A DNA stretch of 64,000 nt from Phytoseiulus persimilis. Taxonomy: Eukaryota; Arthropoda; Arachnida; Mesostigmata; Phytoseiidae. Position numbers and translations under genes: made by a program. Positions 1 to 13,900 of the stretch are shown here, in pieces. The stretch's first letter is position 1; the number at the start of each line of letters is the position of its first letter. The notes under the pieces are model-generated. The model ran no database searches. It was not told where the DNA came from and worked only from the letters and a program-made list of their open reading frames with translations. Location: positions 40,296,745 to 40,360,744 of the forward strand of contig CM075102.1 of assembly GCA_037576195.1 (NCBI GenBank), given 5' to 3'.

Positions 1-3000
1 AGGACTCAAATATGTCTGCTCTGATTTTTTTTTATGGAGAGACTTGACGGGACAAAGATTCGATCCCGATGCCTGTCCACCGACAGAAGTTCCGTCCTTC
101 GAGTTCCATCGGGACCAACGCCGAAGAGTTCGCAGTCATGAATCTCTCCATGTCTTCGAAACTTCTCTAAACGACAGTAAAACTGCCGGACGTTCCATCG
201 AAGTTTGATGAGCGCAGGAAATTTCGACATTCCTGCGTGGTGTCTGTGGCAAAACCAGCAAATCGGGATCACGTAGGTACGCTATGGCATCCGTTCTTGC
301 TTGCTAGCCACAAACATAGAATGTTGAGGGATGAACGCTCCAAAGCGGCGCTTTCTCTGTGAATTCTCGTCCCCACCTGTGAAACCTCTGGGTCTGAGCT
401 ACGGCCTGCCCAGATGCCTCAAGCCTTTCGTGACAGATCCGTTAGCTAATAAATCGATCGACAGAGTTCCGGCGCACATGGCCGGGATGTAATGATTGAA
501 TGTAGATATGTTTTCGCTTTAGTTAGCCGAAAATTGAAATATCACCCCTGACATATGGCACGTAAGTGAGCGCGCAAGCATCCGAACAGTGACTCACTCA
601 ATTCACCGTCAGTATGCCTATTTTCCGTCCGTCCATCCGGCGGTCCATGTGCACTTAACACGAGGGGCCGAATCAACGGGATCTGCATGACACGAACGCA
701 GCCGGGCGGAAAATCTGACGCGCGTTTTTGTGATCCGCCCAGTAGAAGATCAGAGCGGGAGCGATGACGAAAAAAACAGTAAAAAAATGCAAAAAAAAAA
801 TTGCATACTGACGGCGAAATTCCGAACGGATTTACTTTGATTCCCTCTGCCCACCGATCTCTGCCTCGAATTTCCCTCTGTCTTCTCCAACTGACTCAAA
901 ACCGTCACCCCTGATCAAGCCATTGCGTCATTTCTCACCTTTCCAGTGGAGAAGTTCCACTTGTTTGATCGTGGTTGTTCCTCTGAACACTCAACCCCTA
1001 CGGCGAAGAGCACACGCCTAGGAATTCGTTGGTCGAAGCCCGTTGAACACTTTTGATGACAGGTTCCACTTTAAGAGGATCTCACGAAGCGTTTCGTTTT
1101 ACGCTTTTTCTTCAAAATCAAATTCTGAATTGTTGATTTGCTTCGAGCTTTGATGGAACGTTGTTAACGCGCGCAAAAGACCAAGCGAGAGACTGGCTGC
1201 GAATGATTCCGAATTCAAGCTACTTCCCAGATCATGAAAATGACGACTGAGGGATTTGAGCTTCTGAGAAGCGAGTCAAAAAGTTGGAGTGAGTGCTATA
1301 GCTGCCGCTGTTCACTCTCCAGGAGTTCCTTATCCCGCACTGCTATCGTAATGTTTTCGAGACGCGCGGACAACGAGGGATAACGTCGTACTTGTAAGCC
1401 GGTTTGATTTAGTTAACACCTTGGACAGGATCTTTCCGCCCCGATTCGATTGCCGTATCGATATACATAGATCGAGCTCACGACCGGAGCGTCGAGCAGA
1501 AAGAGAGCTTTCCGGAACAGATCTCGGTCAAGTGAATTGTGACAAAAGGACCGTAATCTGAATGCTTGAGGAGTGTCTGCAGGAATACAAGTCTGAAAAT
1601 CCTCAGTTCGATCTACTCGAAAAGACGAAGGCATTCGTTCATTGAGGGCTATTACAGAGACCTGCGAGGAATCATTCCTATTGCTTCGGGCGTGTTCTCA
1701 GTCCAAGCTCGGCGAGGAAAAGGCGGTACATTTGTCTTTTCCTTGGGATTTGATTAAAGCAGTCATTAAAACGGGAAGATCAATTCGACGGGCAGATCGC
1801 GGTCGGCAGCTACCTCACACGGTGTAAAAATCGTGCCCTCACCGCCGTGCTCATTTTAGCCCAATTAGCTCGACCAGCCAGACGAACCAATGCTGCAGTC
1901 AGTCGATTGACCTCTGAAAAATGGTGCAGTACTGCAAAATCTTGCCATAGCCGGTGAGAAATATCGGGAGCGACCGGATCGAACGCTTACGAAACCGCAA
2001 CATGAAAGCATTCGCTCACCCAACGAACTTCTTCTACTCGAATTCAACCGTGGCCCGACTGTTTGCCGAAGTATCGTTAGTTGATAATTGCCAAATACGT
2101 GGAAGCTTGGCTCTCCGTGAGAGAAGACTAAGTCCGAGAAGATATCGACGTTCAGGTCATCCGAAGATCATTTGTAACTTTGATTTTTTGATTGCGTCCA
2201 AGTCGTTGAAGCCTTTGATATGTGGTAGCTCTTCCACGTCCTGTCGGCTCAGTTACGGCCTCTCGCGGAGATCTCAAGAGCTTCTGAAAGCCTGTTTTCC
2301 GGGAAGATGACACCGCTCTACGAGCGTTTTAGGGAATGGACTCTCGCCGTGGAACCCACGGAATACGGGAACCGTCGGAACTCGTGCTCCCGGCGCTATC
2401 GCTTCTGCCCAAACTCGAACACGTCCAATATTGAGCCAAACCTCCGAAAACAAGTCCCCAGGAGTTTTCACAGAGAAAGTGAATCTTCTGGGAATACTTT
2501 CCCGAAAGTCGAGAGCCGCGATTGCTCGACGCGATGTCGGAACACTCGTTTGTGGTCCTAACGGCGGAGTGCTCGAACGAAAACGGCCGCGGCTTCACCG
2601 ACGACGCGTGCTTGATGAAGCAGATGGACGACAGCATCGTCGACGACGTCGACGAGTGATCAATAAATCGAGAAGAGTTGGTGGAGTAGACCGAAAGCGA
2701 TCAGAATGACAACATGAAAAAATTTATAAGTCCAAGAAGGAGCACAAGATCCTCCCTAGCGAGAGTCCGGTAACGGCCGCCGCCGCCAACGCCGGCGTTT
2801 TCGCGAAGCTGCTATGTTTTTGCTGTTGCTGGCTGCGAGCGATAGTGATCAATAACGATGAACGGCGACTGACTTCCACTCAATGCGTTCGAAAACGACA
2901 ACGAAGAATCGAGATCGCCGGTCGCTCGCTCGCTGCCGTATCCGCCGTCGCGTTCTGTTTGGCCCTCGCTGAGAATTTACAAAAAAATTTTAATATATCA

Positions 3001-4964
3001 CCTCGCTGTCTGCGCGAAGTACGTCGGCTATGGGATCGCCCGCTGCTCATGACCTGTGACCTGACGGCCAGTAAGGTGGCTGACTCGCTTGCCTCCGGTT
3101 GCTCCAATGTCTTAGCGGCGAGTCCCGGGGACTCCCAGCACTGGAACCCCCAAAGACCTAGCGGTAGACGGTGGATCAGCGGAATGGGACATGTCAACGG
3201 CCCGATCCCACTGAGAGGGGTGCGGATCGAAGAGATCTGAGGCAAGTTCACGGGACCGATTCTCTCTGTCTTCCCCAAGTATGCCGGACTAGTTAGATGA
3301 ACTCCCAAGGCGCCCAGGTGAATGAACTTCATGAACACTGAGGGCTGCATTGGAGTAAAATCGATTAGGAACCGGTGCGGTTCTGATTGCTGACGTTCCG
3401 CGAGGGGTATCTCCGGAATCGTAGAGGATGGAAGACTCCAAATCGGAGCTTCGGACTTCAAGTTGTATTCCGCATTCAGCGATCTCTCATGGAGTCTTGT
3501 GTAGTGTGACTGGATGACGGACGAACCGGCGACTGCGGGAACTTCCTAGATGGGAATTGAGGAGAATGTGAGATCGCAGAAGTTATTCCCGACAGAGAGG
3601 TGGCCTCCCGGACTCGACCACGGAAACGCGACGTCAGCGCAGCCCGATGTTGCGTTTCACAAGCAGGTAGATGATGACGAGTTGACGGCAGCAGCGGCGA
3701 GCGATCGCGTTGAAAACGGGCGAGCGTCTCTGAATGGAGCATGCCCGGAACGATGAGAGCCGGCCAAGCCACTCAATGAACTAACGAGGTCCCGTTCGGG
3801 AAGAAAACGAAGACGGTCGAGTCTCGCCACTCGCTCAACAACTTTCGAGACTCGCAAACTCAAGGTCAGGCGCTTGGATGAGGGAATTTTCCTCCCCCGT
3901 GAAAAATATCGGAGAAAATGTTTGACAATTTCGCACAGAAACGGTGGGAGCGACCAGCGCTGTACAGGTGCCTGTCTCTCGCGGTTCTCAGTTGGAACAC
4001 GGTCGGAGTCGGGTGAACTTTTTCAATGACGCTTGCAGCAGAAACCGGCGAAGAACAGGGAAGAACCAATGAGCCTCTCTTGTTGGTCTGCTTTGCTCGC
4101 TTTCTTTCAGCAGAGCGGGGAGGCAGCAGCGAGTCTTACATAAAATTATCGCAGAGGCGGGCTCTTGCTATCGGAGCCAACGGCCCGTGTGAAATACTGC
4201 TCGCTCGCTCGCCAGCCCGCCGTCCACTCTTCTGCATCGTTTTCTTCATCTTGTTCTTCTTCTTCGTCGTCGTCGTCATCTTCCTCTGCTGCTTGCCAGT
4301 TGTCCAGATAGAGCCGACGGACGGACGGACGGACCAGTCACTCGGCCTGCTAGCTTGCCCGGATCCTTGCCAGAACCATCGGTCGAGCGGTTCGGACAAC
4401 CGAGCCGGGTATGGGAGAACATTTTCTGAAGTCGCACAGAAGACACTCTCCCAGTCACTCGCTCTTTCACTCGGACACAGACGTCAGATATTTTACGCGA
4501 GAGCAAATGCTGATTGTTGTGAAGTATGATTAACATTTCGAATAAACAATTCGCTATTAGTCGGAGGAAAATTGCGGTGATCCATTCGAAGAGCTTGCTG
4601 AAAGCAACTCGATGAAGTCGTTGAGACTTCATTCGGTGGTTCTTCATCCAGCGAGACTGCATTCGCTGACCGCCGGCGCTTCCCGGTCATTAACGCGAGT
4701 TTCGTACGAGATGTTGCAACGGGAAGAACCTCGCAACGCCTTCTCGACGTTGTGGTGGCTGGTCAATATTCTGGTCTCGGTCTCAACCAAGCCATGCAGA
4801 GAGCTATTTGCGCGGTCGGATCCTCTTGCAGCGCTCCGGCTAACCTGCTAGTTGAGGCAGAGTCATTATCATTTGCAGTCCCAGATTTCAAGCAGTTTCT
4901 CCACTTAACTTGAGTCAACGGATGGAAATCGAGAAGGTGCTAATGGTTTACTTTTTCGTTCCAG
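1..4964. other. Upstream region / probable first intron of the bHLH-PAS gene
   Basis: No convincing coding exon is visible. The first coding exon of the dysfusion-like gene, with its start codon, must lie here or further left, because the bHLH exon at 4965 begins in mid-codon behind a splice acceptor. The region has A-rich tracts near 771-803, a CT/GTC-rich stretch near 4245-4290 and four GGAC units at 4319-4334. A minus-strand reading frame at 6-272 follows a possible acceptor but resembles no family I know. Confidence 0.5.
4245..4334. repeat. Low-complexity CTT/GTC tract and (GGAC)4
   Basis: A pyrimidine-rich tract with TTC and GTC triplets (about 4245-4290) is followed by four tandem GGAC units at 4319-4334. 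Both lie in presumed non-coding sequence upstream of the bHLH exon. Open frames across this tract are a by-product of the triplet repeats. Confidence 0.7.
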
Positions 4965-7900
4965 CTTCGAAGCCAACAAATCCACAAAAGGAGCCTCGAA
5001 ACTCCGTCGTGATCTCATCAATGCTGAGATAGCCAACCTGAGGGATCTGCTTCCGTTACCTTCATCAACTCGTCAGAGACTATCTCAGTTGCAGCTGATG
5101 GCTCTAGTCTGTGTTTTCGTTCGGAAAACCAATTATTTTCGAGAAAGTAAGTCGTGTTCCCACGTCTACATTTTTTGAGATGATTAGAGGGGGTTAGTGG
5201 TATAAAAAGTCGAAAAAAGTTCGTGGGTCAGCGAGAGAACCCGGCGTCTTCAGTTTGAACGGTTGCGGGTGGATCGGTCCCGAACCTGCTCAAAGAAATC
5301 CTCGGTCAAAAGCTCAGATGCCTTTGTCTGTACGGTACTTTGATTTTGCTGCACTGTCGGGGCCCGCGGCGGCAGCTCTTCTGACCTAGTGAAAACGGAA
5401 GACGTCCAGCTATCAAAGTACCGAATTCCAAGAGCGAAATTCGCCCATTGTTTTTCGCGTTTGGCCTTTTCAGTAGCCGGTGGCGGCTATGCTGTTCAGC
5501 GGTGGTCATTGAGTGTGCAGTTAAAAGACACAGCTATAAACTTTGCTAAAACTCATCCGCCGAATGCGCTGTATCTCCGGCGCGAGACTTCGTTGCTTCG
5601 TTGTTCTCGGCATGGCGCTGTCCAGCTTTTAGACCACCACCAGAACGAAGTAGCGGACTCTGCCGTCGAGTCGTGGGTGGAGATCAAAATTTCATCGTGG
5701 GAAGCTTCGACCACCGTTGCCGCTACCGTAGAACTGGTGTCTGTGTTTCAATCCCACGTTGTCTTCCCTCTGACCTTGCGGTCACACCATAGCTTTAGGT
5801 TATTCCTCCCTCCTGGGCGGGAGATGGATTCCAAGAGGTACGAAGTTGTTGCCCTCCTCGTAGATCGCTTGTTCATGCGATTAGACGTCGGTTAGTTTGA
5901 CGGGCGGACGCTCGTTCAGATGCTGCAGTTTTGAACGTAAATCGGTCGAATGCCGACTTTGCATCTGCTAACCAAGTCGCGGAGCTACTTGCTGGTAGTT
6001 CGGTCGACGCCGATCAGGCGAATTTATGCGACGGTGCCCTCGTTGGTTATCTGCCCGCAATCTGCATAACCGCGTCACAATACCGTGCGGCGCCTCGCTC
6101 TCCTCCCGGTTTGTTCGCCATTACAAGCGCCACTTGAAATTCCTTGTTCCACCTTCCGGACTTTGCTTCTGTTCAAGAGACCCGCCCTCGAGCTGAACAG
6201 CCGTCCAGACTGGCGTGGAACGGACGTAGAAAACATCAGGAAGTCTTGGACTCGCTCCGTCGGTTGGACCCGCCGGCGATCCGTTGAAGCTACTGTTCAG
6301 TGTTCTTGTTTGCACGAAACTAGTCCTAAAGTTGTTCCGAGGAAATTAATTCCTTCGGCCGGTATCGAGAAGGAATCAACAAAGTCGCCGTGAGGTACTT
6401 GAACGCAACGCCTGCAGCCGAACCACGGGGTCAGTGGTAATTTCTGAGGTCACCGAGGTCCAGATCACTAGCGGCGACGCGACGGACTTCGTTCTTTACC
6501 GGTATTCCACTGCTGCTGGCATGCGCGTGTTTTGGTTCTCGCGGGCTCGCACCGAAATCTCGGGCTCAGCAACGGTCACCACTGGTACCGCCTGCCAGGC
6601 ACCTCGTCAGGTCGAGCGGGGGTGCCTCTCTACGGCAATATCATGAAGATTAGGAAATAATTGTTTCGTACAGAAGCGAAAATTGATCCTGTCCCTGAAG
6701 AGCGACAACGTCGAGGATCACAAGATGTGTGCCAGGTGGGCCGACGCGGCATCGCTGTCCCAGACGCGCGATGAACTCTGTGTGTACACACACCTAATTG
6801 TGATCGGACTCTTCCCGCTTTGTTTCTCCCCCTGTCTCGCTTCGGGCTGCGTCACCTAATTGATCCGTTAGTTGATCGTTAGTCCGCAGAAGTCCGGCTG
6901 TCTGGCGATCAGTCCAGATCGCGACCTGTTCCAAAGCTAGCTGAGCTTCCTTGTCAATGTCGACTTCCCAAAAGTCGCTCTTATTGTTAGTGGATTCGTT
7001 CGGATGAAATTCTAGAGCGATGACTACATCTTTTCCGATACGAATCGCTCAACGGATTCCAGAGCCGTTTGAATCGGCGGCGACGGCTCGAAGAGAATCG
7101 GCGCGTTTGTCCTCACGCATCGCCAAGTTGCGATGCAATTTACTGCTGCTGCTTGTGCAGTTGCTAGAGACGGCGGCGTCAGCAGCAGCTTCTGTTCTGT
7201 TGATTTTCACGGTAAATTACGTGCGTATTCGCGCCTCGAAGCCGACCTTAGCGGCGGCTGAAGCGATTGGTTTGTCCCTCGTCGCCATCGTTGTTGACGT
7301 CGTCGTCGTTCGCGTTGTCGTCTTGCCTCCTTTTTCTCTAAATTGAGCTGGAGATAGCCGACTCAAATCGGCAGACGTCACTCAAAATCCAAAGAACTCC
7401 AATTTCTGTCTTCACTCCTCTTTTCTTTTTTCTCTTCCTTCACTTCTCGTCGGGTGGTCTTCCTCAGCCTTTGTTCGCGTAGTAAAATTTTATGTGCTAT
7501 AGAAGCAGCCGCCAGAACAACATACAATAACCACTTCTGAGAGGAACACTGCTCGAACAAACAGAGGAGGAAGAACCCTGAGCGAATTCCCCGTGGAAGC
7601 CTCTACCGAGAGACCGAACCCCTTCCACTGTCTCGACCAAGGGCGCCGCGAGCCTCCGAAGTATCCTTGGATCTGGTCCGAAGTAATCGGAGCGGAAGCT
7701 CTATCCTGATCCATGACCGGTTATTCGCTGATTCCAGCGCGCCGCTCTCGACGAGAGAGTACGGAAACAGGTTTCGAGGTTGGCATGGCACCCTCTGGAG
7801 TCAAGAGCAGTGGAGAATCCAACCTCCTTGCTAGTTCGGAGAAAGAGAAATCGAAAACGAATGGAATGACATGGAGACGGTTTCGACGTAAGCCGATTTT

Positions 7901-10900
7901 ACGTCGCGCTATCGATTGAACACTTTCACACATCTGAACGTTTTAACGTTATCGTAGTGAATTCGCCGGTTGCGTGAGGAGTGTGAACGGCAGAATGGCG
8001 GGATAAAGTGATTTCGGTTTTACGGCTCTTCAGCAGGCTTAGCGATTCCTTTCGTTCTGCAGCTCGCCGAAGCCGAGATCTGCTGTCAACTCGTCGTTGG
8101 TGCAACTTACGATCAGTTGAAGCAGAGAAGCAGGCTTACCATCGGTGAGCTTCACCCCTACGTCGAACCAGAGAGATGAAATCATATCGATTGTGTAGAG
8201 CGTTTAAGACGAAAGCAGCGCTGCGCGAGGGCTCAGACGAAATCGTAATGGGCGTGTCATGCATTCCGAGATTCAATCGTTGATCAATTAATCAGTCAAT
8301 CCAACTAACCACCTGTTCAATTTTGATTTTCCAGTGCTGAAGGAGTTCAACGACTACGCGAACGAAATTCCAATGCCTCAGTTTGGTTTTTCGAAGGCGC
8401 TAAGCGGCTTCCTGATTATGCTGACGCAGAATGGAAAGTTGCTTTACATATCGGATAACGCAGCCGAGTACCTAGGCCACTCCATGGTAAGCCAGACTCA
8501 ATATTGGTTCGAGCCGCCATCTCCGTCAAGTTCTCGTTTCTCGAGAGGAGCCGACTCGTCACTTTAGTACTCAGTTTTCAGGGATCGCTCCGGGAGCGAA
8601 CTCTCACTCTCTATCTCTCGCCTCTCTCTCTCTCCTAGAAGCCGGAGAAGCTTGGTTCAAAATTTCTCCAGGCTCGTCTGATCGACGTTCCATCGTGAGA
8701 TTGCGATCGTATTCGATGGTGTAAACTGTCCCGTACTAGTTGAAGTGTAATGGCTCGATCGGCTCACTCGGGCACACAGAAGAACGCGAAAATAAGTGAT
8801 TCAGATTACGCGAACGAGGGGTGATAATGTTCCCGTTAGAGCGGCGGCTTGATTCGCTTGAATGGTCAACCGGTCGCTTCGACGTTGAATTCCTTAGCAG
8901 ATTTGCAAACTGCTCCGTCGACAACGAAGGCGGCCGCGACGCGCGCAGCCCGCGGCGAGCACGCCTTTTGTTTGGACTGCACAATTCGTGACTTGTAATT
9001 CGATTTAGGCCCTCATTGCGCTTATCGATTTCCTATTCCATTAATTCCACTTTACGGGACATCATCGTGTCCATCACAGTTTCTCCTTCATTTTTATCAT
9101 CTTTGGCGTTCTCTACTCTGTCTTTCACTGTACGTATTCGGCTCCTCGATTGAATCTTAAAGCGTCTGAGGCAGAGTGTCCGGAACGGATTTTCGTCGTG
9201 GCGGGGAGTTTTCGCTGGAAGCCTCGCGGACACTGACGCCGCACGTGCAGGTGTTGAATCTTCAGTCAGAGTTATTTCGATTATCTCCATCAGAATGGTT
9301 CATTCGAACAGCGGTCAATCAGCTCATCTCCGAAGTGGTCTCCCCCCTATGTCATCAATTGAAAATCAAAGGCGCAACATAAGGACCATGGTCGAGCTGC
9401 TGTGAACTTTTGACGCCCTTACATTCGGCGGTCACAGCGCGGAAGAATGCAAATATCAGAACTGAGATGAAGCTCTCGAGCACTCGGATCGGTGCAGATT
9501 TCTGTCACATTTCCGGCTTGTCCTCAACATCGGTGCTTTCTTGTTGCATGGCGACTGACCGTCGGTCGATCCGTTCGCGTCACATTGGTCTTCGTTGTTG
9601 TCGCCGCGGCGGCCGCCGCCATCGTCGTCTCCGCGGACGCGGTCCCCTTGGTCTTCATCGACAGAAGTCGTTCGTTCGCTCGCTACTTTGGCCTGTGGTC
9701 AATTTCAAACTTCGTCGTCTCCATCTTCTGCTTGGTTTTCTTCTCCTTTTTTTCTGCTTCTGATGACGCGACCGGCTATCCACCAAAGACCCGGATGCGG
9801 TTGCCACAGCCGCGACCACTGGTAGCGGCGGAGTTTTTCATTTCGTCTCTTGAGACTGGCGCCCTCTTACGGCTGGTTGCCAGCTCGGTAGGCTTGCTTT
9901 TGTCAATACGTTGCCATATCCGATGTCGGCTCCGGACACCATCGATGTTCCTGACGTCAGCAGGCGGGACAACACGTTATCGCTGCTGCCGGTGGGAAGA
10001 ACTCAGCTGACTAGTTGCGATCGAACCACCTCCGAACATCGTTCGATGTCGTTCGGCGTAACGCAGAGTCGATTGGTCGATCAAACTCACCGACGATGAC
10101 ATCATTGACGACGATGTTTACTACAACAGAGAAAAAATTTGCGCGCGTCGGGAATAATTGTCTTCCAAATTGAATGTCGAGCAGCTTCTCCAAAAATCAC
10201 TGGCGCCATTTTCCCCCGTTGCCGGCAGCTCTGATATTAATTCATTGATATTCGTTCGCCGACATCATTCCCACCGAGCCATCGAACTCAACCGTCTCAG
10301 ATTCATCGTTGTCGGAGTCGCGAAAATTGTCATGTGAGGGAGTCCTGTGAAGATTCAAGCAAGGAATCTTCTTAGCATGATGCGGGGAGGCATATGATGC
10401 TGGATGGCACAGCTAGCTGAAAAACGGAGCTCCGATTAGAATGACTTGGATGTGCCATGAAGCAAGTCTGATGTTGTCAGGGAGAAGTTTTGGTAGCTTG
10501 TGTGCAAGCGTTTCCGCGCAATGAACATTCTTTGGAAAAGTAAAATTGGGAAGTGAGATAGCAGCGTCGACTGGCTCGCCTGTACCGACGGCGCCACCTG
10601 CCATCCAACAGATTACTCACTGAGCGACTGTAGAAGCGTGAAACAGATTAATTAGACATGTGTAATCTTTTTACCGACCGACGCTTTCGTTATAACGCTC
10701 CAACCGATTCCTCTGCCGGAGGCCACAGTTTCTCTTGCGGTCGTTGTAGCTAAGAAATTATCGACAAAGGGAGAGCTGCGATCCGTTTCTTTCTGTTTCG
10801 TTTTCACTTGTCCGCTTTTCCAGTTATTGATTGGCTTGGAGCCTACAGCGGCTATGCGGATTTATATGGATATATGGAAACGTTGAGGAAGTCATTGCGG

Positions 10901-13900
10901 TTCCCCTTGCTCCTGCATAATCGACTCTATCTCCTCTGTATCCTTTCCTATTCCGCGACCCCGTGACACCAGAACGGTTGCTCCAAACGTAGTCGAAGTG
11001 TGCAAGGTGAAGTGGAACATGAGCATTCATACTTTCAACTATCCGATGCGGCTTCCATGTCTTTTCGAAGAACCCCCGATTCGGGCGGCGCACGTAGTTT
11101 CCCCGAACAGCGATTCGACTGGAGCACTGATTCGAGGAGGATACGTCGGCATTGATGTATCCCGTTAGCCGTGAAAATACAGTAGCCGAGAGGCTTCTGC
11201 GTCGGAGAACGTCTAATTTTGAGGAGCCGCACACCTGCACACAGATCGATTCGTTTGCTCCGCAGCGACCCGAGCGACTGACTGCCTTCAGCATCAGCAG
11301 AAACACAAGCCTAGCTAGCGAGTAAGTGAGAATCAGGCCTCTGGCAGAAGATCGGGACAAAGCTCTTGGACAAACGGACGAAGGTAACGTTTGTTCTGTG
11401 ACACTTGATCGGCCTTGTCACGATCATCCGTGCTCCTGGGCGTATCAGTTTCTCGATCCTGGTTCGTAGTAATGCCAAGCTTCCTGGTGACGTTCGTAGA
11501 TCAGGCACTGGTCAAATCGCATTACTGACTCACTCAGAGCTCTCGTCCAGTGCCGGTGAAAAAAGAGCGGGAGACGGAGCTCAACAAGCCGCAAATAAAC
11601 TCGCCAGGAAAACACACAGAAGACGGAAAATGAAACAGATCCAATTAATCTGATTCTCGCTCGCTCGGCAACAGTGATGGCCGAGAGGAAGGAACAGTGG
11701 GGACGGTTCGGCGAGTGGTCATTGGTTTCTTAGGCAATTTACTTCAGCGAATGGGCTTGATACAAGCAGAACCTGGCGAAGATATCGACCAAGTGAGACG
11801 CAGAGAACGGGGGCCGAGACCGCATTATTTCGAAGCTAGAATGATTTTCAACGGAGAGAAACTCGCCGCACTCATATACTGGTCGCACCATTGCAAATTA
11901 ACACAGCGGCCATTTTATAAGAGAGTGTTCTTTCCATAGAGAAGTACTCTCAGAGCGGTCGTCCAGCACGAGTCTGTGCCAGATGGAATCGAAACATGAA
12001 TCCTTTCTGCGGATCTTCAGTGGATATCTATCATCCAATTCTCCGATCTCAGACTGTTGATTCCGATGTACGGTTCAGCACGAGCAGCTCCCTGAGATGC
12101 GGTGGTTGCACTCATTTAGCAGTTCCCGGATAACGGTTAGATGGGAAACGGTTTGAGAAGAATCGCCGGCCGGAGCACTGTCGTGGAAATTCGCCAGATA
12201 TTCCATTTATCCCTGAAGCAGGTAGGAGCTGCTTCCAGAACTCGAATATAAATTGATGTGACTCAGCTACGCGAGGAGCGAGCCGCAAACAAAACATCCG
12301 GGACGTCCTTTTTCTATCATCCATGCTTGACCCACCCGGATCTGCGCTAATCGAGTCATCTTCAAATTGTATCATCCAGATTCTGTTCGGTTTCGCTGGT
12401 CTTCTCTCTCACGCTCTCGGCAGCGGCTGAGATGACGAAGATGTCCAGAAGTGACCAGACTTTTGAAAGAAAGCCTGCGTCTAATGAAAAGCCACTTGTA
12501 ATTGGACCAGAGCGAAGAACGATTTTATTAGCGGGAACATTTATTTATTTTCTCTTGTTGCCCCCGTTCGGTAGCCGACTCGTTAACACTCAATCACGGT
12601 CTGGTTGAGTTTGACAGATCCCCGACTGAGGCAATGTCGGATCTTTGATAAATTCGCCGACGGCTCCTGTTTTCATCGAGGGCTGACGTTAAAATCGAGC
12701 AGGGTGAACGAGCGAGCAGAGAAACGAACGGAACGAGCGCTCAGACGAAAGAGCCAATCTGCCTGAGGTTCCGGTTCTCGAACGGCCGAGAACAGAGTAA
12801 TATTTCCGTGTTCACCAATCTAAATAAATTACTTTGTCTGCATACTTGTTCGGAACAACGGAGCCGGGAGGTGGCTCTTGAGATTCGAGCACTCTACGGC
12901 CCAGGAACTGCTTGCGAAATTCGAGCGTGCGAAACAGGAGACGACGAGCCGCTAATAAGGCACTTGTGGAGCAACGTTGTCCCTCGTCTCGAAAGATTCC
13001 AATGGATTTGTTTCGTCGTTTCAGGAGGATTTACTCATCCACGGAGACTCAGTGTACGATATCATCGAGAAGCAGGATCACGCTAACATACAGGCTGAGC
13101 TTTCCCGCAATCCCATACCCTCGGAGACACGAACTTTCTTGTGTCGGATGAACGTGTCGCGAAACGCGCGCCGCCAAATGCGTTTCGGAGATCAGAAAGT
13201 CGTTCTGGTGCAAGGCCATTTCGTTGGCTATTTGCCGCTCTGTTCACGCAACGAGCCCGTTTTCCTTGCCACTTGCACGCCTGTAGCGATGCCCGAAACT
13301 CGCGAATGCGTTGTCCAAGGAAGCACTCTCGTGTTCACCAGCATACACTCAATGGACATGAAGTTTCTACACTTGGACGCGATCGGCGATTACCATCTCG
13401 GATACCAGAGAAACAGCTTGCACGGTCTCAGCTGGTACGAGTTTGTTCACTGGGAACATCTCACAGAAGCACAGAGCAAGCACAAACTGAGTAAGTTCTC
13501 AGGAGGTCGAATCAAGAAAATCGACGTTTTCAAATTTGGTCCGGAGCTATAGAATTCGCGAGTATATCTCTTTACTGAGTGCACAATTTCGAGAATTTCC
13601 GGTGTCTTCCGTGAGCCTTCTCTTAACGTTTCTGGAAAAGCCTGGCAGTTTTGGCATTCCCTCCAGTCATCCATATGGCCGAACGGATGAATTAGTTCTT
13701 CATTTCTGAATCTTCCACTCTCATTGGCGATACGGCATTGTTCATCGATCTATCCATCCATCTCAATATCCATAAATCCTTGAATTGGCGGATGGCGATT
13801 GATGAACGATACCTGAACTTTCAGACTCTAGTTTCCGATAAGTTCACTGCTGAATCGCTCGAGTACCTTTTATAGGGTAAGGAAATGTATGAACGATGGT

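Noticed and set aside
6..272. Minus-strand 88-codon frame at the left edge as a terminal exon of another gene
   Set aside because: It has a plausible acceptor upstream, but no family resemblance, and the rest of the gene would be inside the window without visible exons.
5201..5210. TATA-like TATAAAAAGT downstream of the bHLH exon, as an internal promoter
   Set aside because: It lies inside the first large intron and the nearest initiator-like sequence is about 50 bp away, too far for a canonical arrangement.
9410..10010. Overlapping plus-strand frames rich in Val/Ala/Arg
   Set aside because: Caused by GTC/GCC-rich low complexity within dysfusion intron 8487-13024.
13141..13494. 117-codon frame overlapping the dysfusion PAS exon
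   Set aside because: It is an out-of-frame shadow of the PAS-coding exon, which has clear family similarity in the other frame.
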